A stretch of DNA of 64,000 nucleotides from an uncultured Lachnospiraceae bacterium (GCA_910588955.1 CAJURQ010000016.1:8126-72125); one strand, 5' to 3'. Counted from the first letter of the stretch, positions 45,416 through 54,371 are shown. Notes: generated from the letters alone by a model not told the origin. Made by a program: numbers and translations.

Positions 45416-46300
45416 ATGGCAAAAGAAATGAAAATGACAAAAGTAGAAGACAATTCGGCAGGCACCCGCGTGAAGAGAGGCGTGCTTACGGTAGTGATTA
45501 ACTTTTTTCTGTGGTTTTTCTCGCTGACCTGTATTTTCCCGCTTTTCTGGATGCTTTATTCCTCTCTGAAAGAGAAGAGAGTGTTCAACAGGGATATCAT
45601 GGGTCTGCCGAAGGAACCGACTCTGGCGAACTATACCAAGATTTTGTCCAACAAGGACTACCGTCTGATGCAGTCGGTGGGCAACAGCGCGAGGACGACG
45701 ATCCTGTCCGTTCTGCTCATTGTAATTATTGCGTTTATTGTGGGATATATTCTTTCGAGAATTGACTTTGTACTGAATAAGCCTCTGTATGTCATGTTCC
45801 TGATGGGAATGCTGATACCGATTCACTCCCTGATGGTTCCCATTTACATCATCTTTTCCAAGATGGGGCTTTCCAATCACTGGTACACACTGCTGTTACC
45901 GTATGTCTCGTTCGCGCTGCCCATGTCGATTTTCCTTGTGCAGGGCTATGTGAAGGGCATTCCGACGGAGCTTGAGGAGGCTGCCGCCATCGACGGATCC
46001 ACATTCTCCAAGACACTGTTTGGAATCATTCTTCCGGTGTGTAAGCCGATTCTGGTGACGGTTGCAATCATCAACGTGTTCAGCTGCTGGAACGAGTTCT
46101 CCTTTGCCTTGATTCTGATCAAGGATAGGGCGCTGTACACGGTGCCGCTGGGGCTCAAACAGTTCACCGGTCAGTTTTCGTCGGACTATCCGAAGATCAT
46201 GTCGGCTATGCTGATCACCATGGCGCCCATCGTGATTTTCTACTTCGCGTTCAGCAAGCAGATCATCAAGGGTATGGTTGCCGGAGCGGTGAAGGGCTAA
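45416..46300 (+). CDS. Sugar ABC transporter permease (MalG-type)
   Basis: Second permease of the importer, 294 residues, six transmembrane segments. The EAA motif is ELEEAAAIDGSTFSKTLFGI and FSCWNEFSFALILI is another typical stretch. A GGAGGGG site precedes the ATG. Together with the 44432 product it forms the channel; the ATPase is probably supplied in trans by the MsmK-like protein at 49946. A good terminator follows. Confidence 0.94.
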   Translation: MAKEMKMTKVEDNSAGTRVKRGVLTVVINFFLWFFSLTCIFPLFWMLYSSLKEKRVFNRDIMGLPKEPTLANYTKILSNKDYRLMQSVGNSARTTILSVLLIVIIAFIVGYILSRIDFVLNKPLYVMFLMGMLIPIHSLMVPIYIIFSKMGLSNHWYTLLLPYVSFALPMSIFLVQGYVKGIPTELEEAAAIDGSTFSKTLFGIILPVCKPILVTVAIINVFSCWNEFSFALILIKDRALYTVPLGLKQFTGQFSSDYPKIMSAMLITMAPIVIFYFAFSKQIIKGMVAGAVKG

Positions 46301-46364
46301 AGTGTCTTTGCAAAAACGGGTCTGTGTATTTTGGGGGTACCTTTTATTATAGGGGGAGTTGCAG

Positions 46365-46398
46365 ACCGGGGGCGGAAATCGTCCCCGGTTTTTTTTGC
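46365..46398 (+). terminator. Terminator of the sugar importer operon
   Basis: ACCGGGG pairs with CCCCGGT around an 11-base loop, followed by eight or more Ts. Confidence 0.9.
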
Positions 46399-46403
46399 TG
46401 CTA

Positions 46404-46432
46404 TTGACATATACCCCCATGGGGTATATTAT
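46404..46432 (+). promoter_or_regulatory. Copper-responsive promoter with CsoR-type operator
   Basis: TTGACA (46404-46409), 17-base spacer, TATTAT (46427-46432). The spacer contains the palindrome ATACCCCCATGGGGTAT (46411-46427), the classic shape of a CsoR operator. CsoR binding here would block RNA polymerase until copper is present. Confidence 0.85.
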
Positions 46433-46519
46433 ATCTATATCGGAACACGTATGCCAGACATAAAATGATTCGGCGTGCATGGAACCATTACTTAAATTCA
46501 TAAAATTGGGAGAGAATAG

Positions 46520-46843
46520 ATGAGTGAGGAAAAGACAGCCGCAGGCGACGTGTGCGCCTGCTGTCGGCACAAGAGTACACCCCGGGACGCGGCAGAACAG
46601 AAAAATTTGCAGAACCGTATCAACCGGATTATTGGTCAGCTAAAGGGGATCCAGGGAATGATTGAGGAGAACCGCTACTGTGGCGACGTTCTGGTGCAGA
46701 TCGGCGCGGTGGAGAGCGCCCTTCAGAGTCTCGGCTACGTGATTTTGGAGGAGCATATGATGAGCTGCGTGGCGGAGGGCGTGCAGCGGGGCGACACGCA
46801 GATTCTCGCGGAGGCTGTGGAGCTGATGAAAAAGATAAAGTAA
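46520..46843 (+). CDS. csoR: CsoR-family copper-sensing repressor
   Basis: A 107-residue all-helical repressor (DUF156). Copper ligands fit the CsoR pattern: Cys54 (NRYCGDVLVQ), His79 and Cys83 (EEHMMSC), spaced +25 and +4 as in known CsoR proteins. An additional N-terminal CACC cluster (residues 12-15) is not part of the standard site. It lies just downstream of a matching operator and upstream of copA, so it is autoregulated and controls copper export. Confidence 0.93.
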   Translation: MSEEKTAAGDVCACCRHKSTPRDAAEQKNLQNRINRIIGQLKGIQGMIEENRYCGDVLVQIGAVESALQSLGYVILEEHMMSCVAEGVQRGDTQILAEAVELMKKIK

Positions 46844-46845
46844 CA

Positions 46846-46998
46846 GTTCAGCCAGACCGTATTTGTCAGACAAATCATGCTTGCATGAATTTGGCGGACA
46901 AATAGTGGTCTGAGGGAACGCCCGAATATGAGCAAAAATAGCCGTGAAACGGCGGAGGAGCGCCGAAGGCGTGTTTTGCGAATGGGCGTGGGCTGAAC
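46846..46998 (+). other. Nested stem-loop region between csoR and copA
   Basis: GTTCAGCC (46846-46853) pairs with GGCTGAAC (46991-46998), enclosing two arms. Arm 1 (about 46853-46912) is a long imperfect hairpin with CAGACC/GGTCTG and TATTTGTC/GACAAATA. Arm 2 (46918-46989) is closed by ACGCCC/GGGCGT and contains GCCGT-GAA-ACGGC and CGCC-GAA-GGCG. The design suggests a folded RNA in the csoR-copA transcript. Confidence 0.65.
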
Positions 46999-47019
46999 AG
47001 AGAATGTTGGGAGTTGGGC

Positions 47020-49626
47020 ATGAAGACAGAAAAATTCAACGTGACGGGTATGACCTGCGCCGCCTGCAGCGCGCATGTGGAGAAAGCGGTGCGCGGCGTC
47101 GAGGGTGTCGGCTCGGTCAGCGTGAACTTACTTATGAACAATATGATGGTTTCCTGTGGGGAGAATGTCACAGAGGATGCAATCTGCCGCGCTGTGGAGA
47201 AAGCCGGGTACGGCGCGGCTCCTGTCAGTGCGGGCGGCGGAAATCGGGACAGTGCGTCCTCAGGCGCGGGCGGCGGGGAGAGCCGGAACGGTGCGACGAG
47301 GCAGCGCGGCGGTACGGCGGATGCCTTTGTGGACCATGAGACGCCGAAGCTGCGGCGCAGGCTGATCGCTTCCCTCTGCCTTCTGCTTCCCCTTATGTAT
47401 GTGTCCATGGGGCATTTGATGTGGGGCTGGCGGGTACCGGAGGGACTTGCGGGGAGTCCGTGGGCGATCGCCTTGTATCAGCTTTTACTGACAGGGCTTG
47501 TGATGGTTATTAACCAGAAATTTTTTATTAACGGTTTTATCGGGCTGATTCGCCGCGCGCCGAATATGGATACGCTGGTAGCGCTCGGGAGTGCGGCTGC
47601 TTTTGTGTACAGCGCGGCGGTTATGTTCCGCATGGGCGGCGCATACGGCACGGGTGATATGGAAATGGCAATGCACTGTCTGCACGACATGTACTTTGAA
47701 TCGGCGGCAATGATACTTACCTTGATTACGGTAGGCAAAATGCTGGAGGCTTACAGCAAGGGCAAGACGACGAACGCGGTTAGAAGTCTGATGGACCTCG
47801 CGCCGAAAACCGCCCATGTGATCCGCGACGGCGTGGAAGTGACGATAGATGCGGATGAAGTTGCGGTGGGAGATATCTTTGTCGTGAAGCCCGGCGAGAG
47901 CATTCCTGTGGACGGCGAAGTGACAGGCGGCGAGAGCGCGGTGGATGAGGCGGCGCTCACGGGTGAAAGCCTTCCCGTGGACAAGGTCGTCGGGGATCGG
48001 GTCAGCGCGGCGACCCTGAACCAGAACGGGGCGCTTACCTGCGTGGCGACGCGGGTGGGCGGCGACACCACTCTGAATCAGATCATAGACATGGTAGAAA
48101 ACGCGGTGGCGACGAAGGCACCGATTGCACAGGTTGCGGATCGGGTGTCAGGCGTTTTCGTACCGGTGGTGATTACGCTAGCACTCATCACAGGCGCGGT
48201 CTGGCTGCTTGCGGGGGCGGGTGTCGGCAAAGCGCTCTCCTACGCGATCAGCGTGCTCGTGATCAGCTGCCCCTGCTCGCTTGGGCTGGCAACGCCTGTG
48301 GCGATCATGGTGGGAAACGGCAGAGGCGCGGGGCAGGGTATTCTCTTTAAAAATGCGACGGCTCTGGAACAGACGGGCAGAATGAACTTTGTGGTGCTGG
48401 ATAAGACGGGGACCGTGACGGAGGGAAAACCGCGCGTGACGGATATCTGCCCGGCGGGTGGCGTTTCCGAGGAGGAGCTTCTGCGGGCGGCGGCGTCTCT
48501 GGAAAAGAACAGCGAGCATCCCCTTGCGCGGGCGATCTGCGAACATGCCGGGGAGAAAGGGCTTGCGGCGGACGAGGTCACCGATTTCAAGGCGCTTCCC
48601 GGATGGGGCGTGGAGGGCGTGCTGAATGGGATCCTTGCTTTAGGCGGAAAGGCGGCGCTGCTCACCGAGCGGGGCTTGATGACGGAGGCATTTCTGCGAC
48701 AGGGTGAGAATATGGCGGAGGAGGGAAAAACACCTCTCTACTTTGCCGTGAATGACACCCTGCTCGGTATGATTGCCGTGGCGGATGTGGTGAAGCCGGA
48801 CAGTGCGCAGGCGGTACAGGAGCTTAAAAACATGGGCATTCATGTCGTTATGCTGACGGGGGACAACCGGCGCACGGCGGAGGCTGTCCGCGCACAGGTA
48901 GGCATCGACGCTGTGGTAGCGGATGTCCTGCCGGGCGATAAGGAAACGGTGATTAAGCGGCTCTCAGAATACGGAAAGGTGGCAATGGTCGGGGACGGTA
49001 TCAACGATGCGCCCGCCCTGACGAGAGCGGACGTGGGCATAGCGATAGGCGCTGGTGCGGATGTGGCGCTGGACGCGGCGGACATTGTTCTGGTAAAATC
49101 AAAACTGACAGATGTGTCGGCAGCGGTGCGCCTTTCCAGACAGGTGTTGAAAAATATCCATGAGAATCTGTTCTGGGCGTTTTTCTACAACTGTATTGGG
49201 ATTCCTGTGGCGGCGGGCGTGCTCGTGCCGTTTACCGGGCTTTCGCTGAATCCCATGTTTGCGGCGGCGGCGATGAGCCTGTCCAGCTTCTGCGTGGTCA
49301 CGAACGCGCTGCGGCTGAACCTGTTTTCCGTCCGCAGCACGGCGAAAGACAGAAGGGCGCATATGGTTCCTATGCCGGATTTGACAGAAAAAAGAAAGGA
49401 GAACGAGAAAATGATTAAAGTATTGGATGTGGAGGGCATGATGTGCGCGAAGTGTCAGGCGCATGTGCAGAAAGCGCTGGAGGGCGTTGCCGGGGTGACG
49501 GCTGTAGAGGTCAGTCTGGAGAACAAGACGGCGAGCGTGACGATGGAGAACGAGATCGCCGACGAGACGCTTGCAGGCGCCGTGACGGAGGCGGGCTACG
49601 AGGTGAAAGGGTGCCGGACAGCGTAA
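47020..49626 (+). CDS. copA: Copper-exporting P1B-type ATPase CopA with C-terminal CopZ-like domain
   Basis: Pumps Cu(I) out of the cell. 868 residues. An N-terminal metal-binding domain (MTCAACSAH, Cys near 13 and 16) is followed by a Gly/Ser-rich linker. The P1B core has CPC (SCPCSLGLATP, about 418), the phosphorylation site DKTGTVTEGKP (about 461) and GDGINDAPA (about 658). Unusually, a second metal-binding domain (EGMMCAKCQAHVQ, about 803) sits at the C-terminus after a Lys/Arg/Glu-rich joint. ATG 47020 has a GGGAG site seven bases upstream; TTG 47014 is less likely. It is controlled by CsoR. Confidence 0.95.
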   Translation: MKTEKFNVTGMTCAACSAHVEKAVRGVEGVGSVSVNLLMNNMMVSCGENVTEDAICRAVEKAGYGAAPVSAGGGNRDSASSGAGGGESRNGATRQRGGTADAFVDHETPKLRRRLIASLCLLLPLMYVSMGHLMWGWRVPEGLAGSPWAIALYQLLLTGLVMVINQKFFINGFIGLIRRAPNMDTLVALGSAAAFVYSAAVMFRMGGAYGTGDMEMAMHCLHDMYFESAAMILTLITVGKMLEAYSKGKTTNAVRSLMDLAPKTAHVIRDGVEVTIDADEVAVGDIFVVKPGESIPVDGEVTGGESAVDEAALTGESLPVDKVVGDRVSAATLNQNGALTCVATRVGGDTTLNQIIDMVENAVATKAPIAQVADRVSGVFVPVVITLALITGAVWLLAGAGVGKALSYAISVLVISCPCSLGLATPVAIMVGNGRGAGQGILFKNATALEQTGRMNFVVLDKTGTVTEGKPRVTDICPAGGVSEEELLRAAASLEKNSEHPLARAICEHAGEKGLAADEVTDFKALPGWGVEGVLNGILALGGKAALLTERGLMTEAFLRQGENMAEEGKTPLYFAVNDTLLGMIAVADVVKPDSAQAVQELKNMGIHVVMLTGDNRRTAEAVRAQVGIDAVVADVLPGDKETVIKRLSEYGKVAMVGDGINDAPALTRADVGIAIGAGADVALDAADIVLVKSKLTDVSAAVRLSRQVLKNIHENLFWAFFYNCIGIPVAAGVLVPFTGLSLNPMFAAAAMSLSSFCVVTNALRLNLFSVRSTAKDRRAHMVPMPDLTEKRKENEKMIKVLDVEGMMCAKCQAHVQKALEGVAGVTAVEVSLENKTASVTMENEIADETLAGAVTEAGYEVKGCRTA
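49411..49626 (+). CDS. Possible CopZ copper chaperone translated from an internal start within copA
   Basis: In frame at the end of copA, AAAGGAG (49395-49401) stands nine bases before ATG 49411. Translation from there would give a 71-residue heavy-metal-associated protein starting MIKVLDVEGMMCAKC, the normal size of CopZ. Either copZ fused to copA by loss of a stop, or both fused and free forms are made. Only the signals are seen; expression is inferred. Confidence 0.45.
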   Translation: MIKVLDVEGMMCAKCQAHVQKALEGVAGVTAVEVSLENKTASVTMENEIADETLAGAVTEAGYEVKGCRTA

Positions 49627-49804
49627 ACCGGCATTGACGGACTGCCCCGAAATTTGGATGCGGTGGCTGCCAACGTGCCATATCGGTGCGATATAAACGT
49701 CGATTTGCGGGTGTTTAGGCAAAATGCACAGGAAAGCGGTACATTCTTAGTCAAATTGCCGTGTGTCTTAAAAAAAATTTAATAATGTAAGCAAAATCTA
49801 CAAT

Positions 49805-49898
49805 CGGAAACGAAATCTTTGTGGAATAGTGGTATGGTAAAGGGGACAAAAGTCCGTTATACTAATCTACAGAATTAATCGTCCGGGAAACGATTTCC
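49805..49898 (+). promoter_or_regulatory. Promoter region of the MsmK-type ATPase gene with catabolite/LacI-type sites
   Basis: A TATACT -10 box lies at 49858-49863, with no strong -35 box. Palindrome-like sites GGAAACGATTTCC (49886-49898) and CGGAAACGAAATC (49805-49817) resemble CcpA cre or LacI operators. The remainder of 49627-49945 shows no gene. Confidence 0.55.
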
Positions 49899-49945
49899 GC
49901 GGACGAAGAGAAACTAAAAAAATACAAATAATTTAGGAGGCAATC

Positions 49946-51055
49946 ATGGCAAGTTTATCTTTGAAGAATGTCTGCAAGGTATACCCTAACGGATTCGAGG
50001 CAGTAAAAGATTTCAACCTTGAAATCGCAGATCAGGAGTTCATCATTTTCGTAGGCCCTTCGGGCTGCGGTAAGTCTACCACTCTTCGTATGATCGCTGG
50101 TCTGGAGGACATCTCCTCCGGTGAGCTGAAGATCGGTGACAGAGTTGTTAACGATGTAGAGCCTAAGGACAGAGATATCGCAATGGTATTCCAGAACTAC
50201 GCTCTGTATCCGCATATGTCCGTGTATGATAACATGGCATTCGGTCTTAAGCTGAGAAAGGTTCCGAAGGATGAGATCGACAAGATGGTGAAAGAGGCAG
50301 CTAAGATCCTTGATCTGACGGCACTCCTTGATCGTAAGCCGAAGGCTCTTTCCGGTGGTCAGAGACAGCGTGTAGCTATGGGTCGTGCAATCGTTCGTAA
50401 CCCTAAGGTGTTCCTGATGGATGAGCCGCTGTCCAACCTGGATGCAAAACTTCGTGTACAGATGCGTGTTGAGATTTCCAAGCTGCACCAGAGACTGGGC
50501 ACCACCATCATCTATGTAACACATGACCAGACAGAGGCTATGACCCTTGGTACCAGAATCGTTGTTATGAAGGACGGCGTGGTACAGCAGGTTGATACTC
50601 CTCAGAACTTATATCAGAAACCTCAGAACCTGTTCGTAGCAGGATTCATGGGTTCACCGCAGATGAACTTCCTTGATGCGGTTGTTGAGAAGAACGGTGA
50701 TACCGCTAACCTTAAGGTTGCAGGTCAGACCATTCCGTTACCGCCCGCTAAGTCCAAGAAGCTGATCGACGGTGGCTATGTAGGCAAGACCGTTACATTC
50801 GGTATCCGTCCTGAGGACGTATATGATTCCGAGATGTTTATCGAGACTGCTAAGTGCGTATTCGAGTCTACCATCAAGGTTTACGAGCTGCTCGGTGCAG
50901 AAGTTTACTTATACTTCGATCTCGCTGAGTTCCCGATTACTGCAAGAGTAGATTCCCGTACGACAGCAAGACCGGGTGACACAGTTAAGTTTGCTTTCGA
51001 CGTTGAGAAGATTCACGTATTCGACAAAGAGACAGAGCAGACCATCACGAACTAA
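49946..51055 (+). CDS. msmK: ABC transporter ATP-binding protein, MsmK/UgpC/MalK type
   Basis: A 369-residue ATPase for carbohydrate importers of the CUT1 class. Walker A GPSGCGKST (about 37-45), Q-loop MVFQNYALYPHMSV, signature LSGGQRQRVAMGRAIV, Walker B VFLMDEPLSNLDA and switch HDQTEAMTL are intact. The C-terminal regulatory OB-type domain is present. It stands alone with its own promoter, as do shared multitask ATPases in Firmicutes. It is the likely motor for the permeases at 44432-46300 and perhaps others elsewhere. Confidence 0.94.
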   Translation: MASLSLKNVCKVYPNGFEAVKDFNLEIADQEFIIFVGPSGCGKSTTLRMIAGLEDISSGELKIGDRVVNDVEPKDRDIAMVFQNYALYPHMSVYDNMAFGLKLRKVPKDEIDKMVKEAAKILDLTALLDRKPKALSGGQRQRVAMGRAIVRNPKVFLMDEPLSNLDAKLRVQMRVEISKLHQRLGTTIIYVTHDQTEAMTLGTRIVVMKDGVVQQVDTPQNLYQKPQNLFVAGFMGSPQMNFLDAVVEKNGDTANLKVAGQTIPLPPAKSKKLIDGGYVGKTVTFGIRPEDVYDSEMFIETAKCVFESTIKVYELLGAEVYLYFDLAEFPITARVDSRTTARPGDTVKFAFDVEKIHVFDKETEQTITN

Positions 51056-51069
51056 TAGCAAAGACTGCA

Positions 51070-51099
51070 GGGGAGGGAGGCGTAAGCACCCCTCCCCTT
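51070..51099 (+). terminator. Hairpin after the ATPase gene
   Basis: GGGGAGGG pairs with CCCTCCCC around a 12-base loop and is followed by TTT. Some read-through into the regulator gene is likely. Confidence 0.65.
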
Positions 51100-51117
51100 T
51101 CGCGTATGGAGGAATAT

Positions 51118-52206
51118 ATGATTTCAAGTCAGATTATTAAGGCGAGTATAGAGGAACTTTCAACAATTTCCAAGGTTGCACTAGCGGTGTGGGATCCGGA
51201 GGGGAAGGAGATCGCGGCGACTTTTGAGACGAACGATATTTCCCCGTCGCTGATCTCGGGTTTTGTAGATTCCCCCGCTGACAGTCAGGTGATCGGGGTG
51301 CATCATCTTCTTAAGGTTTGGGATGAAGAGGAGGTGCTTTTCGTTCTGGATGCAAAGGGCGGCAGCGAAGATACCTATATGATAGGCAGGATTGCGGTCA
51401 GCCAGCTGCAGCATTTGATTGTGGCATATAAAGAGCGGTACGATCGAAATAACTTCTTCCAGAATCTTTTGCTGGATAACATGCTTCTGGTGGATATCTA
51501 CAACAGGGCAAAGAAGCTGCACATTGAGGCAGCGGTTCCGCGCGCGGTCTTCCTTGTCGAGACGGATAAGGAGAAGGACGGCACGGCGATGGAGCTTCTG
51601 AACGGCATGTTCACGGCGCAGGTCGGCGATTATATTACGGCGGTTGACGAGAGTAATGTAATTCTGATCAAAGCGCTTGCCCCCGAGGAGGGGTATGAGA
51701 GGCTGGAGCAGATCGCCGACACCATTGCGGACATGATGAATATGGAGGCGATGCTCAACGTGCGTGTGGCATATGGCACGATTGTTGAGGAACTTAAGGA
51801 AGTGTCGAAGTCCTATAAAGAGGCTAAGATGGCTCTTGATGTGGGTAAGATTTTCTACGCGGAGAAAAAAGTGACGGCTTACAATACGCTTGGAATCGGT
51901 CGTCTGATTTACCAACTCCCGATCAATCTGTGCAGGCTCTTTATCGACGAGATTTTCGGATCGAATGTGCCGGCTGAACTGGATGATGAAACGCTGACGA
52001 CGATCAACAAATTTTTTGAGAATAACCTCAATGTGTCCGAGACGTCGAGACAGCTTTTTGTACACCGAAATACGCTTGTGTACCGAATTGAGAAGCTGCA
52101 GAAGAGCACGGGACTGGATATCCGCGTCTTCGACGATGCGCTGACATTCAAGATTGCGCTGATGGTAGTGAACTATATGAGATATCTGGATTCTCTGGAT
52201 TTTTGA
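51118..52206 (+). CDS. CdaR/PucR-type transcriptional regulator
   Basis: A 362-residue regulator. The C-terminal HTH of the PucR type (ETSRQLFVHRNTLVYRIEKL, about 310-330) is the family hallmark, preceded by a GGDEF-like middle domain and an N-terminal sensor part. CdaR members respond to sugar diacids, but the inducer here is unknown. ATG 51118 sits five bases after GGAGG; an in-frame ATG at 51106 overlaps that site. Its place behind the shared sugar ATPase suggests a role in carbohydrate uptake. Confidence 0.85.
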   Translation: MISSQIIKASIEELSTISKVALAVWDPEGKEIAATFETNDISPSLISGFVDSPADSQVIGVHHLLKVWDEEEVLFVLDAKGGSEDTYMIGRIAVSQLQHLIVAYKERYDRNNFFQNLLLDNMLLVDIYNRAKKLHIEAAVPRAVFLVETDKEKDGTAMELLNGMFTAQVGDYITAVDESNVILIKALAPEEGYERLEQIADTIADMMNMEAMLNVRVAYGTIVEELKEVSKSYKEAKMALDVGKIFYAEKKVTAYNTLGIGRLIYQLPINLCRLFIDEIFGSNVPAELDDETLTTINKFFENNLNVSETSRQLFVHRNTLVYRIEKLQKSTGLDIRVFDDALTFKIALMVVNYMRYLDSLDF

Positions 52207-52230
52207 CACAGATAAATATGGATGCAGGAC

Positions 52231-52264
52231 AGAGGAGCGGCTCGGACGGACCGCTCTTCTTTGC
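52231..52264 (+). terminator. Terminator of the CdaR-type gene
   Basis: GAGCGG pairs with CCGCTC around a 10-base loop, flanked by AGAG and TTCTTT. Confidence 0.65.
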
Positions 52265-52369
52265 GTTTCGGGTTCTATTTTAAATCATGCGCGCATATAT
52301 ATGAACAAGGAATATAAATCTGTGATTTGCGCCGTCTGGTCGCACGGGCGCTCCGGAACGGAGGTTGTT

Positions 52370-53377
52370 ATGTATCAAAAGGAAATCATATATTTGGGGT
52401 TGTACAAGGACGGGGACCGTCTGGGGAGCGCGGGCTTTCTCAAGGTGGAAAAACGGGACAAGGATGGGAACATGTCCTTGGTGGTGAAAAATGTACCGCA
52501 CTCCATAGACGGGAAATACCCGGTGCGGTATTATACCGGATCGGACTGGAAAGAGGCGGACGGCATTATCGTGCGGGCAGGCAGCGGGCAGTGGGAGAAG
52601 CAGGAGCCGGATTTATCGGAACGGGTCCGCCTCCGGATTGTGCTGCCGGGCGGCTATCTGGTGGAGGGCGCAAGCAAGGAGGCTGCGAGACAGGCGGCAG
52701 TCGAGAAAGAGGAAGAAATGCCGGTAGAGTCTCGGGAAGAACAGTCTGCCTTTGTGGAGGAGGATGCAAAACCGCTCGCGGAGCATGAACGGTCGGCTGT
52801 TGTGGAGTCGGATCGGGACTTGCGGGAGCCGTATGCCGCGGCAGAGCAGTCAGCGGCTGGGAAATCCGCTGTGCCTGTGCCGGAACAACATGTTGCCGCA
52901 GAATCGCCCGCACCCCAGTCAGAGCCGCAAAAAATAGAGCGCATTGCCGTGCAGAAACGAAGCGGCAGGGAGAGCGGCGCCGTCGCGGATCAGCCGCGGA
53001 AACCCTTGATGGCGGATGCCCTTGTCATAGAAGGGCTAAAAGAAGATAAGTGGGAGCAGATTCTGGACACTTACGACAACATCCATCCCTACGACGACGA
53101 GCGCGTCTATGTGAAATTAGAGCCGAAGGATTTTATCATTCTGTCCGGAAAATATCAGCATTTGGTAAACAACAGCTTTTTGCTGCACGGATTTTATAAT
53201 TATCGGCATGTAATTTTGGGAAAAGAGGGAGAGACATATTATCTGGGCGTCCCCGGCGTTTTCTATGAGAGGGAAAAGATGGTGGCGCTGATGTTTGGCT
53301 TCGAGGCGTTCGAGTGCGAGAGCGGCGAGTCGAAGGCGGGCGAGTTCGGGTATTATCTGAGGAAAGTGGAACTGTGA
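52370..53377 (+). CDS. Lachnospiraceae-type protein of unknown function (possibly DUF6128)
   Basis: A 335-residue cytoplasmic protein in three parts. The N-terminal domain of about 100 residues (MYQKEIIYLGLYKDGDRLG) looks like a beta-rich module. A middle low-complexity linker rich in Glu, Ala, Pro and Val (about 105-215) follows. The C-terminal domain contains MADALVIEGLKEDKWEQI, DNIHPYDDERVYVKLEPKDF and FYNYRHVILGKEG. I suspect the DUF6128 family but cannot confirm it. ATG 52370 follows GGAGG; an earlier ATG at 52301 lacks a site. It converges with the radical SAM gene four bases away. Confidence 0.75.
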   Translation: MYQKEIIYLGLYKDGDRLGSAGFLKVEKRDKDGNMSLVVKNVPHSIDGKYPVRYYTGSDWKEADGIIVRAGSGQWEKQEPDLSERVRLRIVLPGGYLVEGASKEAARQAAVEKEEEMPVESREEQSAFVEEDAKPLAEHERSAVVESDRDLREPYAAAEQSAAGKSAVPVPEQHVAAESPAPQSEPQKIERIAVQKRSGRESGAVADQPRKPLMADALVIEGLKEDKWEQILDTYDNIHPYDDERVYVKLEPKDFIILSGKYQHLVNNSFLLHGFYNYRHVILGKEGETYYLGVPGVFYEREKMVALMFGFEAFECESGESKAGEFGYYLRKVEL

Positions 53378-53381
53378 GGAA

Positions 53382-54323
53382 TCAAATTCCCTCGCAGTCG
53401 AAAGCGGGAATAAAACTTTCCGCAGCAGTATCCCCCTCCTGAATAAAGCCGTTTTCAATGCCGATGCGGACGGCGAAGTCAACTATTTTTTCGTATTCTG
53501 CGTCCGATATTCGTCGGTTCAGCGCGGGTATGCCGGAAACCTGTGCAAGAGGCGTATACTGGTTCATAATACTGACATATATGTTGTTTTTAAAGGCTTC
53601 ATGGAGAAAACGGAGTATCTTGCGGGTGTCTTTGCCACAGCCGGGCAAAAGCAGATGGCGCACAATGACGCCCCGCCGCATCAGTGAATCCTCCCCATCC
53701 TCGAAAACGGGAACGCCGACCTGACGGATCATCTCGGTGATGGCGGCTGTTGCCGTCTCGAAATAATCCGGCGCGTGGGAATAGCTTTCGCTCAGGGCGG
53801 TGTCAAAGTATTTCAGATCGGGGAGATAAATGTCGATCAGCCCTTCCAGTCTGCGGAGCGTTTCGACCTTTTCGTAGGAGGAAGTATTGTAGATAACGGG
53901 GATGGAAAGTCCCTGCTTTTTTGCTGTCTGTAAGGCGGTTATGATCTGGGGGACAAAGTGGGCGGGCGTGACGAGATTGATGTTGTGCGCACCCTTCTCC
54001 TGCAATTCCAAAAAGATATCGGACAGGCGTGCCGCCGTGATCTCCCGACCTGCTTTTCCCTGCGCGATCTCGTGGTTCTGGCAGTACACGCAGCGGAGAT
54101 TACATCCGCTGAAAAAAACAGCGCCGGAACCGTTCTTGCCGGACAGGCAGGGCTCTTCCCAGAAATGGAGCGCTGCTCTCGCGGCAGCGAGCTTCGCGGT
54201 CTGTCCGCAGTAACCGATTTCGCCGGCGTTTCTGTTTACGTGACATTCCCTCGGGCAGAGCGTGCAGTCCGAAAGCTCACGCCACGTTTCGTTTTCGTAA
54301 ATAGACTGGTCGGTATTTTTCAT
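53382..54323 (-). CDS. Radical SAM protein, PflX / pyruvate formate-lyase-activating-enzyme-like
   Basis: Uses a 4Fe-4S cluster and S-adenosylmethionine for radical chemistry. The cluster motif is FFSGCNLRCVYCQNHEI (CxxxCxxC). An upstream Cys-rich segment, LSDCTLCPRECHVNRNAGEIGYCG, is typical of the COG1313/PflX branch. About 313 residues from ATG 54323. In-frame ATGs at 54335 and 54338 are possible; the open frame further upstream runs into the SRP RNA gene and cannot be coding. Its target glycyl radical enzyme is not in the window. Confidence 0.88.
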   Translation of the reverse strand: MKNTDQSIYENETWRELSDCTLCPRECHVNRNAGEIGYCGQTAKLAAARAALHFWEEPCLSGKNGSGAVFFSGCNLRCVYCQNHEIAQGKAGREITAARLSDIFLELQEKGAHNINLVTPAHFVPQIITALQTAKKQGLSIPVIYNTSSYEKVETLRRLEGLIDIYLPDLKYFDTALSESYSHAPDYFETATAAITEMIRQVGVPVFEDGEDSLMRRGVIVRHLLLPGCGKDTRKILRFLHEAFKNNIYVSIMNQYTPLAQVSGIPALNRRISDAEYEKIVDFAVRIGIENGFIQEGDTAAESFIPAFDCEGI

Positions 54324-54371
54324 TTCTGTTTCCATCATAGTGAGTTTGCGGCAGAAATATGCCAGAAAAAT

